Assembly: GCA_963807865.1 (NCBI GenBank)
Contig: CAWEDK010000032.1
Coordinates: 91,127 to 155,126, forward strand
Reading direction: 5' to 3'
Source of the DNA: VAZQ01 sp963807865
GTDB taxonomy: Bacteria > Pseudomonadota > Alphaproteobacteria > Rhizobiales > Xanthobacteraceae
DNA length: 64,000 bases
Shown here piece by piece: positions 1 to 9,093 of the stretch. Both the position numbers and the translations under genes were made by a program. Under the pieces are notes generated by a model, which saw only the letters and a list, made by a program, of their open reading frames with translations, searched no databases and was not told where the DNA came from. Position 1 is the first letter of the stretch. Each line of letters opens with the position of its first letter.

Positions 1-217
1 CAAGCTGCTGGGCGGGGAACAGCGTGACCTTGATGGTGCCGTTCGAGGCCTTCTCGATCGACTCACCCCAGGACACCGCGGCGGCATGCATCGGATGCGT
101 CGGCGGCACCCAATGCGAGAACTTGAGAGTCACCGGCTTGTCCTGCGCCCATACTTGCGGCGCAAGCACGCATCCGAAAAGCAGCGCGGCGACCACGCTC
201 GATGACGTCACTCGCAT
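1..217 (-). CDS. TRAP transporter solute-binding protein, DctP family (N-terminal part)
   Basis: The reverse strand opens with ATG at 217, preceded by a strong GGGAGGAGAAG ribosome site, and runs off the left edge after 72 codons. The product begins with a signal peptide (hydrophobic VVAALLFGCVLAPQ, cleavage near VWAQD). It continues with KFSHWVPPTHPMH and a stretch ending in KVTLFPAQQL, which matches the start of the mature DctP fold (typically 'L-F-S-H-W-x-P-P-x-H'). DctP proteins are periplasmic receptors for carboxylates taken up by TRAP transporters. The permease subunits would lie beyond the window. The gene is transcribed away from the ABC receptor at 552. The family call is confident; the substrate is unknown. 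Confidence 0.8.
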   Translation of the reverse strand, partial: MRVTSSSVVAALLFGCVLAPQVWAQDKPVTLKFSHWVPPTHPMHAAAVSWGESIEKASNGTIKVTLFPAQQL

Positions 218-551
218 CTTCTCCTCCCGAATTCAGAATTTGTTGTTGGCCGGCAGCTTGCTCCTTATCACAGGTTGCGCCCGCCGATCTGGGTCACTGC
301 CGATGCGCGGCGCGAGATCGAGCGAAGCTTCGGAATGCGTTGCGCGCTGTCCCACTCGCGACAAGTTCGCGCAACTTGGGCAGCGCATTCATGGCCTGCG
401 ATGCTCCCGCTCGACCTTTGAATTCAGGCTCTATACAATCATCTTCGATGTCAACGGGCACCGGTCGGCCGGCACGCAACAACGACGGTGACATCCTGAT
501 CGACACGCAAGCGGTTCGAAGAAACCGCGCGCACCGCACTGGGAGGAATTC
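218..551. promoter_or_regulatory. Divergent intergenic region between two solute-receptor genes
   Basis: This gap of about 330 bases separates the minus-strand DctP gene from the plus-strand ABC receptor. It must hold both promoters. The open frames that cross it have no family resemblance and overlap the signal-peptide region of neither gene, so I see no gene here. The last bases (GGGAGGAATTC) form the ribosome site of the gene at 552. Confidence 0.5.
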
Positions 552-1823
552 ATGATCCAGCGGCATCACGCCTTGCGCTTGCCCCGTCATCTGGCCGCGA
601 TCGTGATGAGCGTTGCGGCGCTCGCTCTTTCCCTTGCGTCGGCGCAGGCGGCCGATCCGATCAAGATCGGGCTCAGCCTGAGCCTGACCGGCGCCACCGC
701 GCCCGCCGGGCGGCAGGTGCAGACCGGGCTCGAAATCTGGCGCGATCACGTCAATGCACGTGGCGGCCTGCTCGGCCGTCCGGTCGAACTGGTCTACTAC
801 GACGATCAAGCCAACCCCGCGAATGCGCCCGGCATCTACGCCAAGCTGATGGGCGTCGACAAAGTCGACCTGCTGATCGGGCCCTACAGCACCAACGTGA
901 TCGCGGCCGCGCTGCCGGCGATCATCCAGAACAAGCGCATGACGATCGGCATTTTCGGGCTCGGCGCCAACAAGGAGTACAAGTACGCCAAATATTTCTC
1001 GATGAACTCGCAGGGAGCGTCGCCGAAGAATTATTCCCGCGGGTTCTTTCAGTTGGCCCAGCAGCAGCAACCCAAGCCCACCCGCGTCGCGCTGGTCGGC
1101 GCCGACGTGGAGTTCTCGCGCAATGCGCTCGACGGCGCCCGCGAGAACGCGAAGGAATTCGGCTTCGACGTGGTCTACGAGCGCACCTACCCGCTGGCCA
1201 ACGCCGAGTACGCCACCATCGTGCGCGCAATGCAGGCGGCCAATCCGGACATCGTCTACGCGGCGACGCTGCCGGTCGATACCGTGGGGATCGTGCGCGC
1301 ATCGAGCGAAGTGCGCTTCAAGCCCAAGTTGTTCGGGGGCGCCTTCCTCGGGTTGCTCGTCACCGGGATCAAGCAGCAGCTCGGGCCGCTGATCAACGGG
1401 CTGGTCAACAACGAGTTCTACATTCCGGCCGCGAGCCTGCAGTTTGCCGGCACGAGGGAGTTCCTGGAGGAGTATCAGAAGCGGGCGCCGGGCATCGGCG
1501 TCGATCCGCTCGGCTTCACCTATCCGCCCTATGCCTACGCTGCCGGGCAAGTCCTCGCGAAGGCCGTGACCGAGACCAAGTCGCTCGACGACGACAGGCT
1601 CGCCGACTACATCCGCAAGAACACCATCGACACCGTGATCGGCCCGATGTCGTTCGGCGAGGACGGCGAGTGGAAGACGCCGCGCATCCTCTACGCCCAG
1701 TTCCAGGGTGTTGCCGGCAACGATGTCGGCCAGTTCAAGGACATGTCGCGCCAGTTCGTCGTCTGGCCGCCGGAACTCAAGACCGGCAACCTGATCTATC
1801 CCTACGAGCAGGCGCTGCGCTGA
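552..1823 (+). CDS. ABC transporter substrate-binding protein, Leu/Ile/Val-binding type (type 1 periplasmic fold)
   Basis: A 423-residue secreted receptor. Residues 1-34 form a signal peptide (SVAALALSLASAQA then ADPIKIG). The mature start IKIGLSLSLTGATAPAGRQ is the classic first beta strand and ligand loop of Peripla_BP_6 proteins. It is followed by VELVYYDDQANP and by LLIGPYSTNVIAAALP, the usual second and third signatures. Such receptors deliver amino acids, amides or aromatic acids to a LivHMGF complex, but no permease genes adjoin it, so it is an orphan receptor here. The ATG at 552 is set by GGGAGGAATTC just upstream. The frame is intact. Confidence 0.9.
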   Translation: MIQRHHALRLPRHLAAIVMSVAALALSLASAQAADPIKIGLSLSLTGATAPAGRQVQTGLEIWRDHVNARGGLLGRPVELVYYDDQANPANAPGIYAKLMGVDKVDLLIGPYSTNVIAAALPAIIQNKRMTIGIFGLGANKEYKYAKYFSMNSQGASPKNYSRGFFQLAQQQQPKPTRVALVGADVEFSRNALDGARENAKEFGFDVVYERTYPLANAEYATIVRAMQAANPDIVYAATLPVDTVGIVRASSEVRFKPKLFGGAFLGLLVTGIKQQLGPLINGLVNNEFYIPAASLQFAGTREFLEEYQKRAPGIGVDPLGFTYPPYAYAAGQVLAKAVTETKSLDDDRLADYIRKNTIDTVIGPMSFGEDGEWKTPRILYAQFQGVAGNDVGQFKDMSRQFVVWPPELKTGNLIYPYEQALR

Positions 1824-1932
1824 CCCTACGAGCAAGTGCGACGCTAACTGCCGGGTTTTCCCCGAAGTGGTCGAATCGGGCTAGGCTGGCTGCGTACGCA
1901 TCAACCTGCGGTTCAGCCCAAACCGACGCACC

Positions 1933-2427
1933 ATGGCCGCCAAGCGCCCGCCCGCACTCGACCGCATCGACATCAAGATTCTCGCCGCGCTCCAGCGCGA
2001 CGGCCGCATGACCAATCAGAAGCTTGCCGAGGTGGTGGCGCTGTCGCCGCGGGCGAGTCTCGAGCGCGTGCGGCGGCTGGAAGCGGCCGGCATCATCAGC
2101 GGCTACCAGGCGGTGGTCGAACTGCGCGAGCTCACCCGGCCGGTCAACGTGTTCGTCGAGATCGTGCTGGAGAAGCAGGCCAACCGCCGCCGCTTCGAGA
2201 AGCGGCTCGGCGCGCTCGACGAGGTGGTCGAATGCTGGGAGGTGAGCGGCAACGTCGACTACGTGGCGCGCTTCGTCTGCGCCGACATGGTGGCCTACGA
2301 GGAACTCACCGCCGATCTGATCGACGATGCTTCGCTCGGCGTCGCCCGCATCGTCAGCCATGTCGCGCTGCGGCCGGTGCGCCGCTTCGGCGGGTATCCG
2401 GAGAGCCTGTTCGCGCGCAAGCCGTAG
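1933..2427 (+). CDS. Lrp/AsnC family transcriptional regulator
   Basis: A 164-residue protein with the standard two-part layout. Residues 10-60 form the AsnC-type helix-turn-helix (LDRIDIKILAALQRDGR, then LAEVVALSPRASLERVRR, then GIISGY). Residues 75-150 form the RAM ligand-binding domain (VFVEIVLEKQA..., VVECWEVSGNVDYVARFVC). Family members form dimers to octamers and sense amino acids while activating or repressing nearby amino-acid transport or catabolism genes. It sits downstream of an amino-acid-type receptor, about 110 bases away on the same strand, and could control it; that link is inferred. Length is normal for the family and the frame is intact. Confidence 0.93.
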   Translation: MAAKRPPALDRIDIKILAALQRDGRMTNQKLAEVVALSPRASLERVRRLEAAGIISGYQAVVELRELTRPVNVFVEIVLEKQANRRRFEKRLGALDEVVECWEVSGNVDYVARFVCADMVAYEELTADLIDDASLGVARIVSHVALRPVRRFGGYPESLFARKP

Positions 2428-2456
2428 TCCCGACCCGCAAGCTCTCTTGTTCGATC

Positions 2457-2500
2457 GCATGATCTTTTTCCGAAAAGTCTGCAACTTTTCGGGATCATGC
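2457..2500. repeat. Palindromic intergenic element (REP-like hairpin)
   Basis: The arms GCATGATC-tttttCCGAAAAG (2457-2477) and CTTTTCGG-GATCATGC (2485-2500) pair almost perfectly around a seven-base loop. From general knowledge, palindromes of this GATCATGC/TTTTCGG type are abundant between genes in Bradyrhizobium and relatives. It lies between two converging genes (the Lrp regulator and the DUF2652 gene) and could also end both transcripts. Confidence 0.75.
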
Positions 2501-2501
2501 T

Positions 2502-3562
2502 TTAGGCCGGGTTGGTCTCGCACACCTTCTTGAACAGTTCGAAGTTCGCCGCCTGCCCGGCCATCAGACCTTGCTTCTTCTCTGCCGGCAGGTTCGCACC
2601 CAGCCAGTTGACGTTGAAGTTCAGCCGCGTGCCGGCCTCGCCGAGCGGCTCCATCTCGTAGTGCGCCATCAGCGTCAGGCCGATGTCGGGAATTTCCACC
2701 TGCTCCGAATAGCGCGCACGGTTTTCGGAGAAATCGTGGAAGACCGCCGTGTTGACCAGCTTCAACCCGTGGAACACGCAGTTGTGCCGCATGTTGATGC
2801 GCTCGGAGGTCATCTCGCGGTCGATGGTGTCGACGCCGTCCAGCCACTCCGGCCGCTTATCGACGTTGATCAGCGTCTGATAGACCGCCTTGAGCGGTGC
2901 GTCGATCACGATCTCCAGATTGTCGTCGCCTTTTTCCACGACGAATCGCGGCGGCGCCGGCGGCTGCGGGAATTTGCGCCCGGTAGCCGGTGAGCATCGC
3001 GAATTCGTAGCCGACCTTGCCGATCGTCTCGTAGGCCTGGCTCGACTTCGCCCATTGGAGCTTGCCGCCGCCATCCTCCTGGCCCACGGCGCTGCAGCAG
3101 GGCTCGGTGATGAGGATGTACTCGTTGGCGTCGACGTCGTTCTTCAGAAGCCGGTGGGCGACGATCATGTCGATCCCGGTCGCCTTCACGAACTGGGCGA
3201 CTTTGATTTCCTTGATGTAGCCGAAGTGGGCGATGAACTTGAGCGTCAGGTTGCTGGCGGTCTGGCAGGCGCCGCACTGGCAGACCGTGTCGCGCTCGAT
3301 CACCCTCAGCCGCTGGTGGAAGTTCGCGAACATGCGCAGGCATTGCTCGACGAGCTGCTCGCGCCGGAGCGGTTCGCCCTTGCGATAGAACAGCACCGCA
3401 TCGCCTTCGATCTCCGCCAGCGTGAAGTCGGTTTCGTTCGAGGCGACGATGAGTTCCAAGCAGCTCGGTGATGATGTGGGCGGCGTGATCGATCTCGGTC
3501 GCACCGGTAAATCCGGTGAAACCGCTGATGTCGGGGATCAGGATGATCGCTTGTTCCGCCAT
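2502..3562 (-). CDS. DUF2652 (cyclase-like) protein fused to an SRPBCC lipid-binding domain, frameshifted
   Basis: Read through two one-base shifts (near 3460 and 2976), this gene encodes about 350 residues. The N-terminus MAEQAIILIPDISGFTGF is the DUF2652 opening, a domain related to class III nucleotide cyclases. The middle carries Cys-rich RDTVCQCGACQTAS and TEPCCSA. The C-terminal part (IDAPLKAVYQTLINVDKR, then HYEMEPLGEAGTRLNF) is an SRPBCC/polyketide-cyclase-like hydrophobic pocket. The start at 3562 is fixed by the conserved opening. Each shift can be explained by one extra base between codons (CTG-C-TTG and GCG-C-AAA in the gene strand), with open frame on both sides. Function is unknown; the domain order is clear. 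Confidence 0.8.
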
Positions 3563-4348
3563 GGCGAGGATTCTTCAAGCTGCGCCGCGAGGTTGGCCTG
3601 CCCTCCCGGCTGTCCGCGGAAACGCATCCGGCGCGACCTCCGGCAAATCAGCGTAGCCGTTCAGACGGCGAGATCAAATCTGCTCGGCGAGGCGACGCCG
3701 ACGTATCCGGGATTCCAATCCACCAGACCGCGCCGGTACGCAATGCGTTGCCGCCCGGGTGAAGCGACTTTCGGGCACCGGGCTTGCCCTTTTCGTTGCT
3801 CCCCAAAGCGAGGGGAGCGGAGCGCCGACAGGCGCATCCAACGATCCGCACCTTGGGGCCAGCTTGCGAGGCTTAACCCCGGCGGCGCGGTGCGCGCATC
3901 GCAAACTGCGACAGCGCGCTCGCCTCTCGGCGCTCCACTGGTGGCAATCGCTTCCGCCCGCTCTGGACGGTCACTCGGCGTCGGGCCGCGCTTCGCGGCG
4001 AGGGCTTGGACCTCGTCCGTCAGCGAGCTCCTCGCGGCCGGCTCATAGTGGCCAGGCGGGCGGAGCCCCGACGCCGCCCGGGTGCCGTGCGTGCGAGGCA
4101 CGGCGCGCAGGCGCCACACCAGACCTCGGGCTCGCGCCCGAAGCCATCGACGGGGTTGGCGGGCGTGATTTGCGGCCCAGAGGCCGCATCTCCGGCCCCA
4201 ACCCAGCCGGCGGTTGCCCGCCGGCGCTTCGTCGATCCGCTCCACCTCAAGACGCCTCATGAAGCGCCCCTCAATGAGCGGGGTGATAGAAAGAGTAGGA
4301 GGTAATAGGAATAAAGTCAAGGCGGAGTGCAGATGGCGAGTTGGGCCG
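3563..4348. other. Gene-poor region, no convincing coding sequence
   Basis: About 790 bases with several overlapping open frames (the longest is 219 codons on the minus strand, 3661-4320). Their products are rich in Arg, Ala, Pro and Gly, show no domain, and have no good ribosome site. The high GC content alone would keep these frames open. The stretch may be a degenerate gene or a long intergenic repeat; I cannot decide. Confidence 0.4.
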
Positions 4349-5284
4349 TCAGGCGTTCAGGCGCAGTTCGGGATGCGCGCGATGCCACGCGAGCGTCGTC
4401 GCGATCGCGTCCGCGAGCGGCGTCTGCGATATCGCACCAAAGCGCGCGGCGTATTTCGTGCCGTCGAGCAGGATCGGACGTCTCCACAGGTGCGCGATGT
4501 CGGCGGCGCCACGTAAGGTCGTGTCGGATAACCCCCCGGCGGATAGGACCCAGCGCGGTACGCCGAACATGCGCGGCTTGCGACCCGCCGCCCGGTAGGC
4601 CAGTTCGACAAACTCGCGCGGCGTCGTCCGCACGCCCGGCAGATGAAACGCGGCAGCGTCACAGTCGGCAGCGGTCGCAACCTCGACAAGGGCGTGCGCG
4701 GCGTCGGGCATGTAGACGAGTTCGATCGCGACATCGAGCGGCCCCGGCCACAGCGCGCGCCGGTCCGCGAGCGCGGCACGGAACACGCGCGCGGTCAACG
4801 AATTCACGCTCGGACCGTAGAACTCGGGCAGGCGAACCATCGCATAGCGAATGCCCGCTGCGCGGAGCTGCTGCTCCATCTCCCCGCGTAGCCTGCCTCG
4901 CTGCGATGCCGGCGATGGCACGCGCGATTCGGCGACGAGTTCGCCGGCGCGACCGGGACCGTAAATCCACACGTTTGCCGGAAACACGAGGCGCGTGCCG
5001 GTCTGACGCGCGGCCGCGATCGCGCATGTAAGCAGCGGCTGGAACGCCGTCAGCCAGTTCGTGAAGGGCGGGTTGACGCAAAACATTGTGGCGCCGACGC
5101 CGGACATCGCGCGTACAACGTCGTCAACACGCATGGCATCGCCGACGACAGTGGCTACATCGTCCGGCAGTTCTGCGCGTTTCGGATCGCGCACCAGCGC
5201 AACGACGTCATGCTTTGCGGCGCGCGCCGCATCGACGACATTGCGCCCGAGCCCCCCGCCTGCACCGAGCACCGTGATCCGCAT
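4349..5284 (-). CDS. NmrA-like / atypical short-chain dehydrogenase (NAD(P)-binding)
   Basis: About 311 residues when started at the second methionine (5284), which places the Rossmann motif MRITVLGAGGGLGRNVVDAA at the N-terminus as is usual; a start at 5305 is also open. Further marks are the strand VALVRDPKRAELP and the block DDVATVVGDAMRVDDVVRAM, typical of the NAD(P)-binding half of atypical reductases (NmrA, SDR a5 type). The tail LPEFYGPSVNS and LVYMPDAAHALVEVAT resembles NAD-dependent epimerase-like proteins. Such proteins act as soluble reductases or redox sensors. Neighbours give no pathway. The frame is intact. Confidence 0.82.
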   Translation of the reverse strand: MRITVLGAGGGLGRNVVDAARAAKHDVVALVRDPKRAELPDDVATVVGDAMRVDDVVRAMSGVGATMFCVNPPFTNWLTAFQPLLTCAIAAARQTGTRLVFPANVWIYGPGRAGELVAESRVPSPASQRGRLRGEMEQQLRAAGIRYAMVRLPEFYGPSVNSLTARVFRAALADRRALWPGPLDVAIELVYMPDAAHALVEVATAADCDAAAFHLPGVRTTPREFVELAYRAAGRKPRMFGVPRWVLSAGGLSDTTLRGAADIAHLWRRPILLDGTKYAARFGAISQTPLADAIATTLAWHRAHPELRLNA

Positions 5285-5329
5285 GCTCTCAAAACCAGTT
5301 GCCAATTCGGGCAGCAGGGCGCACCGCCC

Positions 5330-6517
5330 TCACCCCGGCACGGCCTTGGCGAGATAGTCGATCGCCGCGGCGGTGCCGCCCTTGCCGTGCGGAATCTTGA
5401 GCGCCGCCAAGCCCATCTCGACGACGCCGAGCGTGCCGATCACCATCGGCGCGTTGACGTGGCCCATATGTGCGATGCGGAAGCCTTTGCCTTCGAGCGC
5501 GCCGAGCGCGCGGCCGAGCACCACGCCGCACTGGTTCGCGCAATAATCGACCAGCGGCAGCACGTTCAGCCCCTCGCGCGCGACCACCGCGGTCACCGTG
5601 TCGCTACGCTCGGCGGCCTCGGCAATGTTGAAGCCGATCGCCTGGCCTTCGGCCCAGACGCCGACCGCGCGGCGCGTCGCTTCCGCTAAGAGGCGGTGGC
5701 GGCGGAACACGTCGTCGAGGCCTTCGGCGAAAATCATGTCGAGCGCCGCGCGAAGGCCGAACAGCAGTTGCTCCGGCGGCGTGCCGCAATATTTGTGGTA
5801 GTGCACGTCGCCGTCGCGGAAGGTCCAGTCCCAGTAGGGCGTGCGCAATCCCGCCTTACGGTGCGCGGCGCTGGCGCGCGGAGAGGCGGCGGCAAAGCCC
5901 AATCCCGGCGGCGTCATCAGGCCCTTCTGCGAGCCCGTAATCGCGACATCGACGCCCCATGCGTCCATCTCGAACGGTATGCAGCCGAGCGAGGCGACCG
6001 CATCGACCAGCACCAGCGCCTCGTGCCCCGTGGCGCGCACGGCTTCGCAAATCGCCTTGATGTCGTTGACCACGCCGGACGCGGTGTCGACCTGCACGAC
6101 CAGGATCGCCTTGATGTCGTTTCCGCTATCCTGTCGGAGCCGCGCCGCAACGCCTTCAGGGCGCACGGCGCGCCGGATATCGCCCGCAAGCACCTCGACG
6201 TCGCAGCCGAGCATCTTCGCCTGGTCGCCCCAGCCGAGGGCGAAGCGCCCGCTTTCCAGGACCAGCACTTTGTCGCCGCGCGAAAGCACATTGGTGAGCG
6301 CGGCCTCCCACGCGCCGTGACCGTTCGCGGCGTAAATGTAGGTGCGGCCCTCCGTGCGGAAGATTTTCTGCAGGTCCGCGAGCAGGCTGTCGGTGAGCGC
6401 GATCAACGGCCCGGAATAGATGTCGACCGCTGGCCGGTGCATGGCGGCGAGCACTGCGTCAGGAATGACGGTTGGACCTGGGATGGCGAGGAATTCACGG
6501 CCTGCGGCGACGGACAT
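5330..6517 (-). CDS. Class V aminotransferase, serine/alanine-glyoxylate aminotransferase type
   Basis: The product is 395 residues from the ATG at 6517 (MSVAAGREFLAIPGPTVIP). 'I-P-G-P-T' near the N-terminus is the hallmark of alanine/serine-glyoxylate aminotransferases. The pyridoxal-phosphate lysine lies in TGSQKGLMTPPGLGF, and the aspartate that holds the ring nitrogen lies in VLVDAVASLG. It should be a cytosolic PLP enzyme passing amino groups from serine or alanine to glyoxylate or a related oxo acid. The open frame extends upstream to 6754, but that part is low-complexity and has no good ribosome site. Substrate choice cannot be read from sequence. Confidence 0.9.
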   Translation of the reverse strand: MSVAAGREFLAIPGPTVIPDAVLAAMHRPAVDIYSGPLIALTDSLLADLQKIFRTEGRTYIYAANGHGAWEAALTNVLSRGDKVLVLESGRFALGWGDQAKMLGCDVEVLAGDIRRAVRPEGVAARLRQDSGNDIKAILVVQVDTASGVVNDIKAICEAVRATGHEALVLVDAVASLGCIPFEMDAWGVDVAITGSQKGLMTPPGLGFAAASPRASAAHRKAGLRTPYWDWTFRDGDVHYHKYCGTPPEQLLFGLRAALDMIFAEGLDDVFRRHRLLAEATRRAVGVWAEGQAIGFNIAEAAERSDTVTAVVAREGLNVLPLVDYCANQCGVVLGRALGALEGKGFRIAHMGHVNAPMVIGTLGVVEMGLAALKIPHGKGGTAAAIDYLAKAVPG

Positions 6518-6803
6518 AACGGGCTCTTCTGAGTCGCTTGAATGTGGGACGGCAATTGCGCGAGCGAGGCCATGCCTAGCGTAGTGGATTGGCGAAGCAT
6601 AGTCCGCCATCAGAGACCCTCGGGTTACGCCTTCGGCCAACCCGCCGTACGAGTTGGCGCTGACACGGCGGCACGGAAAGGCACCGCCGTTTCGGCGGTG
6701 CCGCCCCGCCCCCGCCGCCGAAACCGCCGCCGCCACCTGAACCTTCCGCCGCACTGCGTTGCGCCCAACGCATAGATTTCATGCGAGCGAGGAGCAGTGC
6801 GCC
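6518..6803. promoter_or_regulatory. Divergent promoter region with a perfect hairpin
   Basis: About 285 bases between the class V aminotransferase (minus) and rocD (plus). It contains a perfect 10-bp-stem hairpin, GGCACCGCCG-ttt-CGGCGGTGCC at 6680-6702, next to a run of CCGCC repeats. The hairpin has no T-tract, so it is not an obvious terminator. It could be a regulatory palindrome for the divergent genes. Confidence 0.45.
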
Positions 6804-8062
6804 ATGAACGCCATCGACCGTACCCTTCGCGAGTCCCGCCTCGACAAGGCGATCGAGCTCGAGACCCGCTATTCGGCGCCGAACTACGCGCCGCTGCCGG
6901 TCGTGCTGACGCGCGGCGAGGACTCCTATCTGTGGGACACCGCCGGCAAGCGCTACGTCGACATGATGAGCGCCTATTCGGCCGTGAGCCTCGGCCACGC
7001 GCATCCTCGCATCCTCGCGGCGCTGACCGCGCAGGCGAACCGCCTCGCGGTGCCCTCGCGCGCCTATTACAGCGACCGGCTGGGGCCCTTCCTCGCCGAA
7101 ATCTGCCGGCTCACCGGGCTCGATGCCGTCATCCCGATGAACACCGGCGCCGAGGCGGTCGAGACCGCCATCAAGGCGGCGCGCCGCTGGGGCTACCGCG
7201 TCAAAGGCATCGCCAAGGACAAAGCCGAGATCATCGTGGCCGCCGGCAACTTCCACGGCCGCACCACCACCATACGTCGTTCTCGACCGAGCCGGATTAT
7301 CGCGACGGCTTCGGCCCGTTCACGCCGGGCTTCAAGCGCGGTGCCGTTCGGCGACCTCGCCGCGGTCGAGCGCGCGATCACGCCCGAGACCGCGGCCGTC
7401 CTGATCGAGCCGATCCAGGGCGAGGCCGGCATCGTCGTGCCGCCCGACGGCTATCTCGCCGGGTTGCGCGGGCTGTGCGACGACAACAGCGTGCTGCTGA
7501 TCCTCGACGAGGTGCAGTCCGGGCTCGGCCGCACCGGCCGCTGGTTCGCCTATCGAGCACGAGGGCATCCGGCCCGACGGGCTGATCCTCGGCAAGGCGC
7601 TGGGCGGCGGCGTGCTGCCGGTGTCGGCCTTCGTCGGCACGCGCGAACTCATGGACGTGTTCACGCCGGGCTCGCACGGCTCGACCTTCGGCGGCAATCC
7701 GCTCGCCGCGGCTGTCGGGCTCGAAGCGCTGCACGTCATCCGCGACGAGAGGCTCGTCGAGAAGAGCCGCGTCGACGGCGCCTACATGCTCGGGCGCCTG
7801 CGCGCGATCAAAAGCCCGGTGCTGAAGGCCGTGCGCGGCCGCGGCCTGTGGGTCGGCGCCGAGATCGACCCGCAGATCGCTACCGCGCGCGAGGCCTGCG
7901 AGCGGCTCCTCGCCAAGGGCGTGCTCTCGAAGGAGACGCACGACACCGTGGTGCGGCTCGCGCCGCCGCTCACCATCGCGCGCGCCGACCTCGACTTCGC
8001 GCTCGAGCGCATCGAGGAGGTGGTGCGCGATCTCGAAACCGCGAAGCGGCGCGTGGCCGTAG
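6804..8062 (+). CDS. rocD: Ornithine aminotransferase (class III), frameshifted
   Basis: The start MNAIDRTLRESRLDKAIELE has a GGAG site upstream, and the product reads as a full-length class III PLP aminotransferase once four one-base shifts are bridged (about 7273, 7337, 7553 and 8047). It shows the family openings NYAPLPVVLTRGEDSYLWD and YSAVSLGHAHPRILAAL, the TGAEAVETAIKAARRWGY cofactor block, LILDEVQSGLGRTGRW with the PLP aspartate, and LGKALGGGVLPVSAF with the catalytic lysine. These features fit ornithine--oxo-acid transaminase, which makes glutamate semialdehyde from ornithine. The next gene starts about 40 bases later. The end at 8062 assumes the last shift. Confidence 0.88.
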
Positions 8063-8104
8063 CATGCCCGCGACTGAAACTAAAGAGACCATCGGAGCCT
8101 TGCC

Positions 8105-9000
8105 ATGACGCCGATCAAGCCCAACGCCCGCTTCCTGATGTGCCGCCCCGAGCACTTCGCGGTGAGCTACGCCATCAATCCGTGGATGGATCCGCCGGCC
8201 TGGGCGCGCGACGGCAGCTACAGCCGCGTCGCAGCGCGAATGGAACGGGCTCTATCGCAAGCTCACCGAGCACGGCGCGGCGGTCGAGCTGGTGCCGCCG
8301 GCCGCCGGCGTGCCCGATCTGGTGTTCACCGCCAACGCCGCGGTGGTGCTCGACCGCAAGGTGCTGCTGGCGCGCTTCCGCCATCCGGAGCGCCAGCGCC
8401 GAGGAGCCGCATTTCGAGGCCGCGTTCCAGACGCTGCAAGGCGCGCGGGCTGGTCGATACGGTGCGCAAGCTGCCGGAAGGCGTCGTGCTCGAAGGCGCC
8501 GGCGACTGCGTGTTCGACCACACCCGCAACATGTTCTGGCTGGGCTACGGCCAGCGCTCGGACGCGGCTGCGCAGCGCGCGGTCGAGGAGCTGTTCGGCG
8601 TCGAGGTGATGCCGCTCGAACTCGCCGACCCGCGCTTCTATCACATGGACACCGCACTCTCTCCGCTGCCGCGCGGCGAGGTGATGTACGTGCCGGAGGC
8701 GTTCACCGCCGCGGGGCTCGCCACCATCCGCGCCCGCGTGCCGCGCGGAAAGCGCATCGAGGTCGAGATCGAGGATGCGCAGCAAGCTCGCCGCCAACGC
8801 GGTCTGCCTCGGCGATACGCTCGTCATGGCGGGCTGCAGCGACCGGCTGCGCGGCACGCTCGCAGAGCGCGGCTATCGCGTCGCGGCGACGCCGCTTGCG
8901 CTCGTTCCTGCGCAGCGGCGGCGCGGCATTCTGCCTGACGCTGCGGCTCGACCGGCAGTCGCAGCCGGGCGCCGCAATTGCGCAGGCGGCCGTGGCTTAG
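8105..9000 (+). CDS. Arginine deiminase-superfamily enzyme (DDAH / arginine dihydrolase-like), frameshifted
   Basis: About 295 residues when five one-base shifts are bridged (near 8230, 8400, 8436, 8780 and 8895). The start ARFLMCRPEHFAVSYAINPW is the N-terminal signature of guanidine-modifying enzymes in the ArgZ/DDAH branch. Further marks are DLVFTANAAVVL, EGAGDCVFD with the acidic substrate ligand, FYHMDTAL with the catalytic histidine, and SGGAAFCLTLRLD with the nucleophilic cysteine. The superfamily hydrolyses arginine or methylarginines to citrulline, or to ornithine in arginine dihydrolases. It lies right behind ornithine aminotransferase, which would use an ornithine product. The exact reaction is inferred from this context. 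Confidence 0.82.
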
Positions 9001-9035
9001 CACACGTCTCTCCCTCAACCCTCACGCCACATGTC

Positions 9036-9065
9036 AAAAAAACCCCGGCCGTGGCACGGCCGGGG
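9036..9065 (-). terminator. Rho-independent terminator
   Basis: An 11-bp stem, CCCCGGCCGTG / CACGGCCGGGG, has a one-base loop. On the minus strand it is followed by seven Ts, directly after the stop of the His-rich gene. It also lies just behind the converging deiminase-family gene and may serve both. Confidence 0.85.
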
Positions 9066-9093
9066 CTTGCCGTTGGCTGCGAGGGTGAGAGGC

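Noticed and set aside
3661..4320. 219-codon minus-strand frame
   Set aside because: Arg/Ala/Pro-rich composition, no ribosome site and no domain; open frames arise by chance at this GC content.
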